Notes under the pieces: generated by a model
The model's database searches: none
Told to the model about the DNA's origin: nothing
What the model saw: the letters and a program-made list of their open reading frames with translations, nothing else
Made by a program: the position numbers and the translations under genes
Assembly (NCBI GenBank): GCA_030533415.1
Contig: JAUNJE010000030.1
Location: 1-35,139, forward strand
Source: Eubacteriales bacterium
GTDB lineage: Bacteria > Bacillota > Clostridia > Oscillospirales > Oscillospiraceae
Length of the DNA: 35,139 nt
Direction: 5' to 3'
Shown: positions 7,242 to 15,617 of the stretch, in pieces
How the letters are laid out: each line of letters begins with the position of its first letter
Position numbering within the stretch: the first letter of the stretch is position 1

Positions 7242-7726
7242 TATACCGCACCTCCCAACGTGTTCATCAGCTGTCTCCTGGCCCGGGACAGGCGGCTGCG
7301 GACCGTGCTTTCCGGGCACTTCAAATGGCGGGCGATCTCCGCAGTGGTGTAGCCCTCGTAATAATACATGTAGACGGCATCCTTGTAATCCTGGGGCAGG
7401 GCCAGAATGGCATCCAGCACAATGCTGCTGGTTTCCCTGTCATTCTGGGGCAGATCGTCATAGTCGTCCAAATTCTCATTGTGGCGCCACCATTTCTTCA
7501 AGGTATCCTTGCACAGGTTCGACGCGGTAACAATGAGCCATGCTTTTTCATGGCGCTGGTTTTCAAAGGCCTTTCTGCAGGACATCAGCCGAAGAAAGGT
7601 TTCCTGGGTCATATCTTCCGCCTCCGGAGCGTTCTTCATGTACGCATAACAGATGCGGTAAACAGTATCCACGTGACGGTCGTATATTTCCATAATCTCT
7701 TTGTTTGTGCGCAGCGAAGTGGGCAT
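7241..7726 (-). CDS. ECF RNA polymerase sigma factor 2
   Basis: This 161-aa ECF sigma factor is a close paralogue of the one at 4880-5392. Region 2 reads 'IYDRHVDTVYRICYAYMKNA' with 'AEDMTQETFLRLM'; region 4 reads 'LPQDYKDAVYMYYYEGYTTA' and 'EIARHLKCPESTVRSRLSRA'. I chose the ATG at 7726 because AGGAGG lies eight bases upstream; the in-frame GTG at 7735 overlaps that site. The stop TAA shares its last base with the ATG of the downstream membrane partner. A TGCAAC-N17-CGTATC promoter precedes it, nearly the same as for sigma 1, so the two may recognise one another's promoters. Confidence 0.92.
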   Translation of the reverse strand: MPTSLRTNKEIMEIYDRHVDTVYRICYAYMKNAPEAEDMTQETFLRLMSCRKAFENQRHEKAWLIVTASNLCKDTLKKWWRHNENLDDYDDLPQNDRETSSIVLDAILALPQDYKDAVYMYYYEGYTTAEIARHLKCPESTVRSRLSRARRQLMNTLGGAV

Positions 7727-7749
7727 TACCGTCACCTCCTCTCACCAAA

Positions 7750-7778
7750 GATACGATTGAAGGGCGCAAAACGTTGCA
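7750..7778 (-). promoter_or_regulatory. ECF-type promoter of sigma module 2
   Basis: The minus strand reads TGCAAC (7778-7773), a 17-base spacer and CGTATC (7755-7750). It differs from the module-1 promoter by one base in the -35 and has the same spacer length, although the spacers themselves have diverged. Confidence 0.72.
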
Positions 7779-7786
7779 GGAAACGA

Positions 7787-7843
7787 AAAAAAATTTGAAA
7801 AGCGCATTGGCAAAATCCGTAAGAAGAATGTCCGCCAATGCGC
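7787..7843 (-). terminator. Terminator after pgsA
   Basis: A 10-bp perfect stem GCGCATTGGC/GCCAATGCGC (7802-7811, 7834-7843) has a 22-base loop and is followed on the minus strand by TTTTCAAATTTTTTT. It ends the long housekeeping block and separates it from the ECF module-2 promoter. Confidence 0.8.
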
Positions 7844-7859
7844 AATATTGATTTTGGGT

Positions 7860-8390
7860 TCACTCCCAAAGGCAGTTCCAGTTCTGGACAAAATACTCGA
7901 TGCCGGAATACAGGGTGGTCAGCACGATGATGGCGATGACGATCCCATTCAACACCGGGATGCCGGGAACCGCCATCATCACACACAGTCCCACCATGGT
8001 GCTGGCGGTTTTGATCTTGCCGCTCCATCCCGCGGCGATGACCGTACCCTTCTGAACGGCAACCAGACGAAGCCCGGTGACCGCGAATTCCCGTGTCAGC
8101 ACGATCATCAGCGCCCAGGCAGGAAATACGCTCCATTCGCAGAACATGGTCATGGCGGCAATGGTCAGCAGCTTATCCGCCAAGGGGTCAAGAAATTTGC
8201 CGAAGTCTGTGATCTGGTTATAATGCCGGGCAATGTAGCCATCCACGAAGTCCGTGCAGCTGGCGACAATGAAAATAGCCAGGGACAGATACAGCCATAT
8301 GCCGCGCTGTCCCCCGGATAAGTACATGGTCACCATGAAAACGGGGATCATGGCCACGCGCGTCAGGGTAATTTTGCTTGCCGTTGTCAT
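7860..8390 (-). CDS. pgsA: CDP-diacylglycerol--glycerol-3-phosphate 3-phosphatidyltransferase
   Basis: PgsA makes phosphatidylglycerophosphate from CDP-diacylglycerol and glycerol-3-phosphate in the membrane, the first step to phosphatidylglycerol and cardiolipin. The 176-aa protein carries the CDP-alcohol phosphotransferase motif DGxxAR(x8)GxxxDxxxD at residues 50-72 ('DGYIARHYNQITDFGKFLD'), with all acidic residues present, among several hydrophobic helices. Its N-terminus 'ASKITLTRVAMIPVFM' is typical of PgsA. The start codon overlaps the rimO stop by four bases (ATGA), so it is translationally coupled as the last gene of the block. A strong terminator follows. Confidence 0.93.
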   Translation of the reverse strand: MTTASKITLTRVAMIPVFMVTMYLSGGQRGIWLYLSLAIFIVASCTDFVDGYIARHYNQITDFGKFLDPLADKLLTIAAMTMFCEWSVFPAWALMIVLTREFAVTGLRLVAVQKGTVIAAGWSGKIKTASTMVGLCVMMAVPGIPVLNGIVIAIIVLTTLYSGIEYFVQNWNCLWE

Positions 8391-9724
8391 GCCTGCGCCT
8401 CCTCCAGCACATAGCCGGAAAGGTCACCGTCTATGCAGCCGTCAATCTTCACCATCACAAATTCCCCCTCCCGGACCGGCTCCTCAGAGGAAATCCAAAC
8501 CCTGCCGTCAATATCGGGAGAATCCGCGTAAGTACGGCCGTAGAACTGCTCCATTTCCTCATCATATCCGTCCACCAGGACCTCCAGGGTCTTGCCGGTC
8601 ATGGAGGCGTTGTACGCGTCCATAATGCCGGACTGGAGCATTTCAATGGCCTCCGCCCGCTTGACAGCGGTTTCATTGTCCACAAACGCCATTTTGGCCG
8701 CGGGCGTTCCCTCCTCCGGGGAGAAAGCAAAAGCACCCACACGCTCCAGCCGCTGCTCCCGCAGGAAGTCGCACAGCTCCTGGAACTCTTCTTCCCCCTC
8801 TCCGGGCAGTCCGGTGATCAGGCTGGTGCGGATCACCAGACCGGGAATCCGGGCGCGGAGCTTGGCAAAAAGCGCCCGCAGGAATTCCCCGTCCCCCCGG
8901 CGGTTCATAAGCTTCAGAATTTTGCTGTTGCAGTGCTGGATAGGGATATCCAGGTACTTGACGATCTTCGGCTCCGAAGCCATGACGTCAATGAATTCAT
9001 CGTCAATTTCGTCCGGGTAGACATAGTGAACCCGAATCCAGTGCAGCTGCTCGATTTCGCAGAGCTTGCGCAGCAGCTCCGGAAGCAGGCGCCTGCGGCC
9101 CGGCAGGTCCGTTCCATAGCGGCTGGTGTCCTGGGCCACCACGATCAGCTCCCTGACGCCGCTGTCCGCCAGCAGCCGGGCTTCATACAGCACATCGTCC
9201 AGTTGGCGGCTCCGGTACCTGCCCCGCAGGTAGGGAATGATGCAGTAGGCACAGCGGTTGTCGCAGCCCTCGGCAATTTTGATGTAAGCGTAATGCTCCG
9301 GCGTGGTGACGATCCGTCCAGTCTCCTGCTCCGGGGCATTGATGGAGGCAAAGTCCGCAACCTGGGTGTCCTTCAGCAGGTCCTCAATGGCGGGGACGAT
9401 CTCGGTATAGCTTCCCGTGCCCAAAATACCGTCCACCTCGGGCATTTCCGTCAAAATGTCCTGCTGATACCGCTGGGACAGGCACCCGGTGACCAGGATT
9501 TTTCCTACCAGCCCCTGCGCCTTCAGCGCGGCGGTTTGCAGAATATAGTCGATGGCCTCGGCCTTAGCCGAATCAATAAATCCGCAGGTATTGATTACAA
9601 CCACATCGCTGCCCGGGATGTCCTCCTTGACGGTGTGCCCGGCCTCCCGAACACGGTACATCATCCGCTCACAGTCCACCTGATTCTTGGCGCAGCCAAG
9701 GGAAATAAAACCTATCTTTGCCAT
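8387..9724 (-). CDS. rimO: Ribosomal protein S12 methylthiotransferase
   Basis: RimO is a radical-SAM enzyme that methylthiolates a conserved Asp of ribosomal protein S12. The 445-aa protein has the N-terminal cluster cysteines C11, C47 and C81 of the methylthiotransferase domain ('GFISLGCAKNQVDCE'), then the radical-SAM CxxxCxxC at C154, C158 and C161 ('GCDNRCAYCIIPYLRGRYRS'), and a C-terminal TRAM-like region ('GKTLEVLVDGY'). 'SLGCAKNQVD' and 'IPYLRGRYRS' favour RimO over MiaB. I chose the ATG at 9724, where homology begins; the upstream in-frame extension is low-complexity. It lies 109 bases after recX and overlaps pgsA. Confidence 0.95.
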   Translation of the reverse strand: MAKIGFISLGCAKNQVDCERMMYRVREAGHTVKEDIPGSDVVVINTCGFIDSAKAEAIDYILQTAALKAQGLVGKILVTGCLSQRYQQDILTEMPEVDGILGTGSYTEIVPAIEDLLKDTQVADFASINAPEQETGRIVTTPEHYAYIKIAEGCDNRCAYCIIPYLRGRYRSRQLDDVLYEARLLADSGVRELIVVAQDTSRYGTDLPGRRRLLPELLRKLCEIEQLHWIRVHYVYPDEIDDEFIDVMASEPKIVKYLDIPIQHCNSKILKLMNRRGDGEFLRALFAKLRARIPGLVIRTSLITGLPGEGEEEFQELCDFLREQRLERVGAFAFSPEEGTPAAKMAFVDNETAVKRAEAIEMLQSGIMDAYNASMTGKTLEVLVDGYDEEMEQFYGRTYADSPDIDGRVWISSEEPVREGEFVMVKIDGCIDGDLSGYVLEEAQA

Positions 9725-9833
9725 TCCATAGCTACCTTTCTCCCGCATCAAAGGGAATTGCCCCAGGGCAGCTCCCGCGCGGTTATTTGATTCATATGCC
9801 GCAGGCATTTTTGCCGCCATGGTCCTCAGGCGG

Positions 9834-10457
9834 TCACTCTTCCAGCTCCACGGCCGCAAGCTCCAGACGCCCCAGGCAGGTGCGGATGGTTCCATAGGAA
9901 TGCCCCTTGCGTATGAGGGCATCCACAGCCCGCTTCACTTCCCGCCGGCCGCTGTTTTCATCCAGGCGGGCGGTCAAAAAAGCCGCAATGTATTCCTCCT
10001 GGTCCGGGTAATCCTCAAGCGCTTCTGCCCAGTATTCCCTGGGAATCCGCTTTTCGTAAAGGGCCTGCTTGGCCCTTGCCAGGCCATAGCCCTTGCCGAT
10101 ACAGGAGCGCACCACCTGCTGGGCCGTATTGCGGTCGTCCACAAGGTGAAGCTCCTCCATCCACTGTACCGCTTCTCTCGCCTGGGCCGGGTCCTCCCCT
10201 TTTCGCACCAGACGGTCCTCCAGGTCCCGGCGGGAAACGCTGGACGCGGAAACAATCCGCACGGCACGCATTTTGGCGGACATCTGTCCCGCCGCGGCAA
10301 GAAGCTTGTCCATTTCCTCCCGGCTCAGCTCCTTGCCGGGATAAAGGCCGAAGTCCTCCACGGTCTGCCGGTAGAAGCCCATCTTGGTTCCGTCCTCAAA
10401 GGCGGCCCAATAGCGGCCCGCACGGTCGGGGGTGGTTTTCAGAGACTCAAGCCTCAT
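9834..10457 (-). CDS. recX: Regulatory protein RecX
   Basis: RecX binds RecA filaments and modulates recombinase activity. The 207-aa protein is made of short three-helix repeats rich in Arg, Lys and Glu; '[18 protein letters not shown]' and '[20 protein letters not shown]' are typical RecX segments, at about residues 73-90 and 124-143. The start codon overlaps the recA stop by 11 bases, which is the usual recA-recX coupling and keeps RecX subordinate to RecA. Length is normal for Firmicutes RecX. Confidence 0.92.
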   Translation of the reverse strand: MRLESLKTTPDRAGRYWAAFEDGTKMGFYRQTVEDFGLYPGKELSREEMDKLLAAAGQMSAKMRAVRIVSASSVSRRDLEDRLVRKGEDPAQAREAVQWMEELHLVDDRNTAQQVVRSCIGKGYGLARAKQALYEKRIPREYWAEALEDYPDQEEYIAAFLTARLDENSGRREVKRAVDALIRKGHSYGTIRTCLGRLELAAVELEE

Positions 10458-11553
10458 CGTCGAAATCGTCGGCGCTGACGGCTACGGCCTTTTCCGCTGC
10501 TTTGGCCGGGGCTTTGGGGGCGGCGCCGTTCAGCTTCCACAGGTTCTCCCGAACCTGGGCCTCCACCTGCTGGGCAATTTCGGGGTTGCTCATCAGATAA
10601 TCCTTGACGGAGTTCGCACCCTGGCCGATCCGCTCGTCTCCCATGGAGAACCAGCTGCCGCTCTTCTGGACGATGTCCATCTGAACCGCCAAGTCCACCA
10701 GTTCGCCCCATTTGGAAATGCCCTGGCCGTACATGATCTCAAAGACCGCTTCCCGGAAAGGAGGGGCCACCTTATTCTTGACCACCTTGACCCGGGTTTT
10801 GTTGCCGATGACGTTGCCGCCCTCCTTGATGGACTCAATGCGGCGGACATCCAGACGGACGGAAGAATAGAATTTCAGGGCGTTGCCGCCGGTGGTGGTT
10901 TCGGGATTGCCATACATGACGCCGATCTTCATACGCAGCTGGTTGATGAAAATCACCACGCAGTTGGTCTTGGCAATGGTGCCGGCCAGCTTTCTCAGTG
11001 CCTGGGACATCAGACGGGCCTGCAGTCCCACAAAGGTATCGCCCATCTCCCCCTCGATCTCCTGCTTGGGGACCAGGGCGGCCACGGAATCCACTACCAC
11101 GGCGTCAATGGCGCCGGAACGAACCAGGGCATCGGTAATTTCCAGGGCCTGCTCACCGGTGTCCGGCTGGGAAATCAGCAGGTTATCGGTATCCACGCCC
11201 AGGGCTGCGGCATAGACCGGATCCAGGGCATGTTCCGCGTCCACAAACGCCACTTCGCCGCCCCGCTTCTGGGCTTCTGCCAGAATGTGCAGCGCCAAAG
11301 TGGTCTTACCGGAGGATTCCGGGCCATAGATTTCCACAATACGGCCCTTGGGCACACCGCCGATGCCCAGCGCCGCATCCAGCGCCAGGGAGCCGGTGGG
11401 AATGGCCTCCACATTCATTTCCGGGCGGTCCCCCAGACGCATGACCGTACCCTTGCCGAAATTTTTGTCGATCTGGGCCAGAGCCGTCTGCAGGGCTTTC
11501 TTCTTGTCGGCCGCAGGGGCGGGCGCTTCATAAACCGTTTTCTTTGTAGCCAT
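10447..11553 (-). CDS. recA: Recombinase RecA
   Basis: RecA is the ATP-dependent strand-exchange protein and SOS co-protease. The 368-aa protein has Walker A 'GPESSGKTT' at 77-85, Walker B '[10 protein letters not shown]' near 150, the DNA-binding loop L2 region around '[20 protein letters not shown]', and the usual acidic C-terminal tail ('SADDFDDEA'). No intein is present. The true start is the ATG at 11553 ('[10 protein letters not shown]'); the longer frame upstream lies inside prmC and is not RecA-like. It begins one base after the prmC stop (TAA-T-ATG) and overlaps recX. No LexA/SOS-box can be placed directly upstream because prmC is there, so regulation may come from further upstream. 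Confidence 0.98.
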   Translation of the reverse strand: MATKKTVYEAPAPAADKKKALQTALAQIDKNFGKGTVMRLGDRPEMNVEAIPTGSLALDAALGIGGVPKGRIVEIYGPESSGKTTLALHILAEAQKRGGEVAFVDAEHALDPVYAAALGVDTDNLLISQPDTGEQALEITDALVRSGAIDAVVVDSVAALVPKQEIEGEMGDTFVGLQARLMSQALRKLAGTIAKTNCVVIFINQLRMKIGVMYGNPETTTGGNALKFYSSVRLDVRRIESIKEGGNVIGNKTRVKVVKNKVAPPFREAVFEIMYGQGISKWGELVDLAVQMDIVQKSGSWFSMGDERIGQGANSVKDYLMSNPEIAQQVEAQVRENLWKLNGAAPKAPAKAAEKAVAVSADDFDDEA

Positions 11554-11554
11554 A

Positions 11555-12430
11555 TTAGTCTTCCTTCCTGCCGTACTGGGCAAGCACGGCCCTTTCTCTG
11601 TCGTTATAGTCTCTGGTACGCTCCAGAATGGTATACCCATTTTCTTCCAGGATGCGGCAAACCGCACTGCCCTGCCCCATGCCGAATTCCAGGCACAGGT
11701 AGCCACCGGGCTTGAAAGCCGCAGCGTAGTTCCGGGCGATGGCACGGTAAAAATCCAAACCGTCCTCGCCGCCGTAAAGCGCCATCCGTGGCTCAAAATC
11801 CCTGACGCTCCGGGGAAGCTGCTCCATTTCCGCCCCGGTCACATAGGGGGGATTGGAAACGATCATGTCGAATTTGCCCAGGAATGGTGCCGGAGGCTGC
11901 AGCGCGTCCGCCTGGACACAGCGCACCCGTCCGCTGAGCTTGTTCCGGGCCGTATTTTCCTTCGCAATGCCCAGGGCGTTTTTGCTCAGGTCCGCAAGGG
12001 TCACCCGGGCATCCTTGACCCGGCTGGCAATGGCAAGGCCGATGCAGCCGGAACCGCAACACAAGTCCAAAATCCGGGGGTCTTGGTCAAGAAACAGGCC
12101 CTGGCGGATGGCAAGTTCGGTCACAGCGCAGGTATCATCCCGGGGAATCAGCACATCCGGCGTCACATACAGCGGAAGGCCGTAAAATTCCCATTCCCCC
12201 AGCACATAGGCCAGCGGTTCCCCGTCCAGCAGCCGCCGCAGGCCCACTTCCACCGCCTCCACCACCTTCTCGGAGGCATACAGCTCCCGGTCCGCCAGGA
12301 CGGCTTCCTGACTTTTGCCGGAAACATGGCACAGCAGGCTCCTGGCCATAAAGCCGGCCTGCTGCGCATCCTCCGTGGCCAGCAGCGCCCGGCGGGTATC
12401 CAGATACAGCTCACCGTACTGTTTTACCAT
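11555..12430 (-). CDS. prmC: Peptide chain release factor N5-glutamine methyltransferase
   Basis: PrmC (HemK) methylates the Gln of the GGQ motif in release factors RF1/RF2 using SAM. The 291-aa protein has an N-terminal helical substrate-binding domain, the SAM-binding loop '[11 protein letters not shown]' at 121-131 and the catalytic 'NPPY' at 193-196. The usual IPRPDTE-type motif reads '[15 protein letters not shown]' at 94-108, a small deviation. It overlaps the DUF1385 stop by seven bases and ends one base before recA. It is placed in the same transcript as DUF1385, a neighbourhood that recurs in Firmicutes. Confidence 0.95.
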   Translation of the reverse strand: MVKQYGELYLDTRRALLATEDAQQAGFMARSLLCHVSGKSQEAVLADRELYASEKVVEAVEVGLRRLLDGEPLAYVLGEWEFYGLPLYVTPDVLIPRDDTCAVTELAIRQGLFLDQDPRILDLCCGSGCIGLAIASRVKDARVTLADLSKNALGIAKENTARNKLSGRVRCVQADALQPPAPFLGKFDMIVSNPPYVTGAEMEQLPRSVRDFEPRMALYGGEDGLDFYRAIARNYAAAFKPGGYLCLEFGMGQGSAVCRILEENGYTILERTRDYNDRERAVLAQYGRKED

Positions 12431-13422
12431 CGGTCGGCGCCCTCCTGTTCCGGAAGAACGGCCTGTACGGCGGCAATGCCCACTTCGATCATGGAATCAT
12501 CCGGCTCGTTGGTGGTAAAATTCTGCATCCACATGCCGGGAGCAGTGAGAATTTTGGTAAACCAATTGTCATGGCCCCCTGCCCAGCGGTTGATCTCATA
12601 GGTGATGCCAACCACCAGCGGAATCAGCAGAAGCTTAAATACAATCATAATCAGACGGTAGACAAAGCTTCCCCGCATGGTCTCCAGCGCCGGGACCAGT
12701 GCCAGCAGCCCGGTGGACGCCACGGAGAACACCAAAATGGAGATCACCATCACCACCAGCAGGAAGCTGGTACCGCAGCGCGGATGCAGCCGGGTTTGTA
12801 TCCGGACATTTTCCACCGTCAGGGGCAGCCCCGCTTCATAGCAGCGGATGGTCTTATGCTCCGCCCCATGGTAGGAAAAGAGCCGCCTCATCTCTCCCAT
12901 CCTGGAAATCGCCAGCATATACGCGAGGAAAATGCCCATGCGGATGACACCCTCTACCAGATTCAAGACAAAGGTATTGGGGATCCAGCGGTCAAAAAAG
13001 CTGCTGATGACCATAGGCAAAAGGAAGAACAGTACCACGGACAGCCCAAGCCCCATGGCCACTGCGATCCCGAGAACCGCTTGCTGGAACTTTTCGTTCC
13101 CCAGCTTCTTTTCCAGCCACAGGTCAAATTTGGAAGGCTCCTCCTGCATTTCCTCCGGCGCCAGGTCAGCGGAACGCAGCAGCGCCTTGACTCCCACCAC
13201 GTTGGAATCGAAAAAATTGAAAACACCCCGGATGAAGGGCCAGCTTTTGAAGGATTTGGGCGGATTCCGCTTTCTGGGATGGGTCTCCACAGTCAGGCCG
13301 TCCTGGGTGCGGATCACAATGGCATCCTTATCCGGCCCACGCATCATGATCCCCTCAATCAGTGCCTGGCCGCCGATCATGGTTTTGAATTTTTCACAGC
13401 ACTGAGGTTCTTTTTTTACCAT
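12424..13422 (-). CDS. DUF1385 membrane protein (YqhQ-like)
   Basis: This 332-aa protein belongs to the DUF1385 family, whose biochemical function is not established. The signature N-terminus 'MIGGQALIEGIMMRGPD' (residues 15-31) and the central 'FSYHGAEHKTIRCYE' with 'RLHPRCGTSFLL' are clear. There are about four hydrophobic helices in the second half. The conserved His/Glu/Cys residues of 'HGAEHKTI' and 'HPRCGTSF' suggest metal or ligand binding (inference). It starts 13 bases after the histidine kinase and overlaps prmC, forming part of the long minus-strand block. Confidence 0.9.
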   Translation of the reverse strand: MVKKEPQCCEKFKTMIGGQALIEGIMMRGPDKDAIVIRTQDGLTVETHPRKRNPPKSFKSWPFIRGVFNFFDSNVVGVKALLRSADLAPEEMQEEPSKFDLWLEKKLGNEKFQQAVLGIAVAMGLGLSVVLFFLLPMVISSFFDRWIPNTFVLNLVEGVIRMGIFLAYMLAISRMGEMRRLFSYHGAEHKTIRCYEAGLPLTVENVRIQTRLHPRCGTSFLLVVMVISILVFSVASTGLLALVPALETMRGSFVYRLIMIVFKLLLIPLVVGITYEINRWAGGHDNWFTKILTAPGMWMQNFTTNEPDDSMIEVGIAAVQAVLPEQEGADRW

Positions 13423-13435
13423 AAATTGCGTCTCC

Positions 13436-14860
13436 TTAATGCGCGGCAGGCAGCCGCACGGTCACCAGTGTACCGCCTCCCGGAGCGTTCTCCAGGGTCA
13501 GGGTACCGCCGTGCATCTCCACGATCTCGTCGCAAACCGCCAGACCGATGCCCGTTCCCCGGGCCTTGGAGCTACCTTTATAGAATTTCTTTTTGACCAG
13601 GGGGAGTTCATCCTCGGGAATGCCGGGGCCGTAGTCCCGGATGCGTACCATCACCGCATCCCCATCGTACTCCATAGACGCGTCCACCCGTTTCCCCTCG
13701 CCGCCATGCTTGGCAGCGTTGTCCAGAATGTTCAAAAACACCTGGCGCAGCCGCTTGGGGTCGCAGGGGATCTCGGGGATGTCCTGGTCATTGTCTATGT
13801 AGTGCAGCTGGATGCCGTCCTGTGCCAGACGGCTTCCGTACATATAGACCGTATCCTCAAATTCGGCCCGAATGTCTGTAGGCTCCACGGACAGCGTCAT
13901 GCGGCCGTCCTGCATCCGGGTAAAGTCCAGCAGCTCCATCACCATTTCCGTCAGTCGCTTGGCCTCACTGGAGATGATCTTCAGGCCCTGACGGGTATCG
14001 GCGTCCAGATTTTCGTCCGCCAGCAACGTTTCGCTCCAGCCGTTGATGACCGTCAGCGGTGTCCGCAGCTCATGGGACAGCTGGGATATAAACTCCGCCT
14101 GCATTTTTTCATTCTGCGCAATTTTATTGGACATCTCGTTGATGGTGTCCGCCAATTCGCCGATCTCATCCCGGTAGGGGGTTTTGATCTGGACGCCGTA
14201 GCTGCCATTGGCAATGCGCTTGGCCTTCTCCGTGATCTCCGCCACGGGATTCATGATGGAGCGCAAGTAATAGTTGCTGCTGAACACCACCACCGCCAAA
14301 ACAACCAGCAGCACCATGCTGCTGATCAGCGCTACCAGCACGATCTGGATGTCCAGCTTGCGGGTTGAGGTCACATACCGCAGCACGCCGATGACCTCCC
14401 CATTGGAATAGATCATAGGGCAGGACACCGCCATAATGCGCTCCCCGGTTCCGGGATTCTTGCCCACAAAGGCAGAGGGCTTGCGGTGGTTCACCGCCTC
14501 CTGAATTTCCGGCGTGCTGGGGGATTCCCCCGCCCATTGGCCGTAGGAAGAGGCAACCATGTTGCCATCCTTGCTGATAAACTGCAGCTCCAGCGCGTCT
14601 TTGTATTCAAAGGTCTGGGCGTAGGTGATGCAGGACTGGTAGTATTCGTTATAGCTCTGGTCGATATAGTCCGCGAAGAAATCGGTGGTGGTCTTGGCCC
14701 GGTTTTTCAAATCCGATTCCATATTGGAGTAGTAATAGGCGGAAAAGGACGCCGTCACCGCCATCACGCAGACCAGTCCCAGCGCAAAGACCACACTGGC
14801 CGTATTCAGAAGCCACCGCTTGCGCAGTCCGCCAGCTTGGAGCATGGATCTGATATTCAT
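13436..14860 (-). CDS. Sensor histidine kinase
   Basis: This membrane-bound sensor kinase of 474 aa is the partner of the response regulator encoded just upstream. In order: TM1 at about 17-43; an extracytoplasmic sensor domain at about 45-170, with a Cache-like 'MVASSYGQWAGESPSTPEI'; TM2 at about 171-197; HAMP at about 198-250; HisKA with phospho-acceptor H263 ('QLSHELRTPLTVINGW'); and HATPase_c with N box 'NILDNAAKH', G1 'DYGPGIPEDEL' and G2 'GTGIGLAVCDEIV'. All catalytic boxes look intact. The signal sensed is not evident. It begins six bases after the regulator stop, so the two are co-transcribed. Confidence 0.95.
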   Translation of the reverse strand: MNIRSMLQAGGLRKRWLLNTASVVFALGLVCVMAVTASFSAYYYSNMESDLKNRAKTTTDFFADYIDQSYNEYYQSCITYAQTFEYKDALELQFISKDGNMVASSYGQWAGESPSTPEIQEAVNHRKPSAFVGKNPGTGERIMAVSCPMIYSNGEVIGVLRYVTSTRKLDIQIVLVALISSMVLLVVLAVVVFSSNYYLRSIMNPVAEITEKAKRIANGSYGVQIKTPYRDEIGELADTINEMSNKIAQNEKMQAEFISQLSHELRTPLTVINGWSETLLADENLDADTRQGLKIISSEAKRLTEMVMELLDFTRMQDGRMTLSVEPTDIRAEFEDTVYMYGSRLAQDGIQLHYIDNDQDIPEIPCDPKRLRQVFLNILDNAAKHGGEGKRVDASMEYDGDAVMVRIRDYGPGIPEDELPLVKKKFYKGSSKARGTGIGLAVCDEIVEMHGGTLTLENAPGGGTLVTVRLPAAH

Positions 14861-14866
14861 CTTGCG

Positions 14867-15556
14867 TTATGCGCCCCACTTGTAGCCAAGGCCCCAAACC
14901 GTGGTGATATAGGTGGGGTTGGCGGTATCATCCTCAATTTTGATGCGAAGCCGGCGGATGTTTACATCCACGATCTTCAGCTCACCTTCGTAGTCGCGGC
15001 CCCAGACGGCGGACAGGATGTCCTCCCGGGACAGGGCGCGGCCCGGATTCTGCATGAACAGCTTCAAAATCGCGTACTCCACCTGGGTCAGACGGATGCG
15101 GTTGCCGCTCTTTTCCAGGGTATGGTTGCGGGTATTCATGACAAAGGGCCCTTGGGTCAGCAGCTCGGAGCTGGCGCTGCTGTCTCCGCCGATGCGGCGG
15201 TACAGGGCGTCAATGCGCGCGGTCAGTTCCGCGGGAGAAAAGGGCTTGGTCACATAGTCGTCGGCACCGGTCATCAGGCCGGTAACCTTGTCCATCTCCT
15301 GGGTCCGGGCAGTGAGCATGATGATGCCCATCTGCTTATTGGTGGCACGGATCCGGCGGCAGACTTCAAAGCCATCCATATCCCCCGGCACCATGATGTC
15401 CAAAATGGCGACTCCCACATCCGGGTTTGCCATAATGGCATCCAGTGCCTCCTGGCCGTCCCCCGCTTCGATGGCATCATAGCCGGCACGCTTCAAATTG
15501 ATGACCACGAAGCTGCGGATATTCAATTCATCTTCCATAATCAGAACCTTTTTCAT
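14867..15556 (-). CDS. OmpR/PhoB-family response regulator
   Basis: This is a 229-aa two-domain transcription factor. The receiver domain has acidic residues near the N-terminus ('LIMEDELN'), phospho-acceptor D53 ('AILDIMVPGD'), the conserved Thr/Ser of 'IIMLTAR' and Lys of 'YVTKPFSPAEL'. The C-terminal winged helix ends 'VDVNIRRLRIKIEDD' and 'TVWGLGYKWGA', typical of OmpR-type DNA binding. It forms an operon with the sensor kinase downstream (six-base gap). A perfect TATAAT lies about 20 bases upstream, so the pair may have its own promoter as well as read-through from the lipoprotein gene. Confidence 0.95.
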   Translation of the reverse strand: MKKVLIMEDELNIRSFVVINLKRAGYDAIEAGDGQEALDAIMANPDVGVAILDIMVPGDMDGFEVCRRIRATNKQMGIIMLTARTQEMDKVTGLMTGADDYVTKPFSPAELTARIDALYRRIGGDSSASSELLTQGPFVMNTRNHTLEKSGNRIRLTQVEYAILKLFMQNPGRALSREDILSAVWGRDYEGELKIVDVNIRRLRIKIEDDTANPTYITTVWGLGYKWGA

Positions 15557-15577
15557 ATTTTACCTCTCATATACCAT

Positions 15578-15583
15578 ATTATA
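15578..15583 (-). promoter_or_regulatory. Possible -10 element for the two-component operon
   Basis: TATAAT occurs on the minus strand 22 bases upstream of the regulator's ATG. There is no good -35 hexamer at 17 bases, so an activator, possibly the regulator itself, may be needed. Confidence 0.4.
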
Positions 15584-15617
15584 GACTATGCTTCGCAGCA
15601 CCGGTTCTTTGCTGTTC

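Noticed and set aside
8378-9790. Plus-strand 470-aa open frame opposite rimO
   Set aside because: Antisense to a clear rimO, low-complexity composition and no domain.
11554-11796. N-terminal extension of RecA
   Set aside because: The extra residues are an out-of-frame reading of prmC; RecA homology begins at MATKKT (11553).
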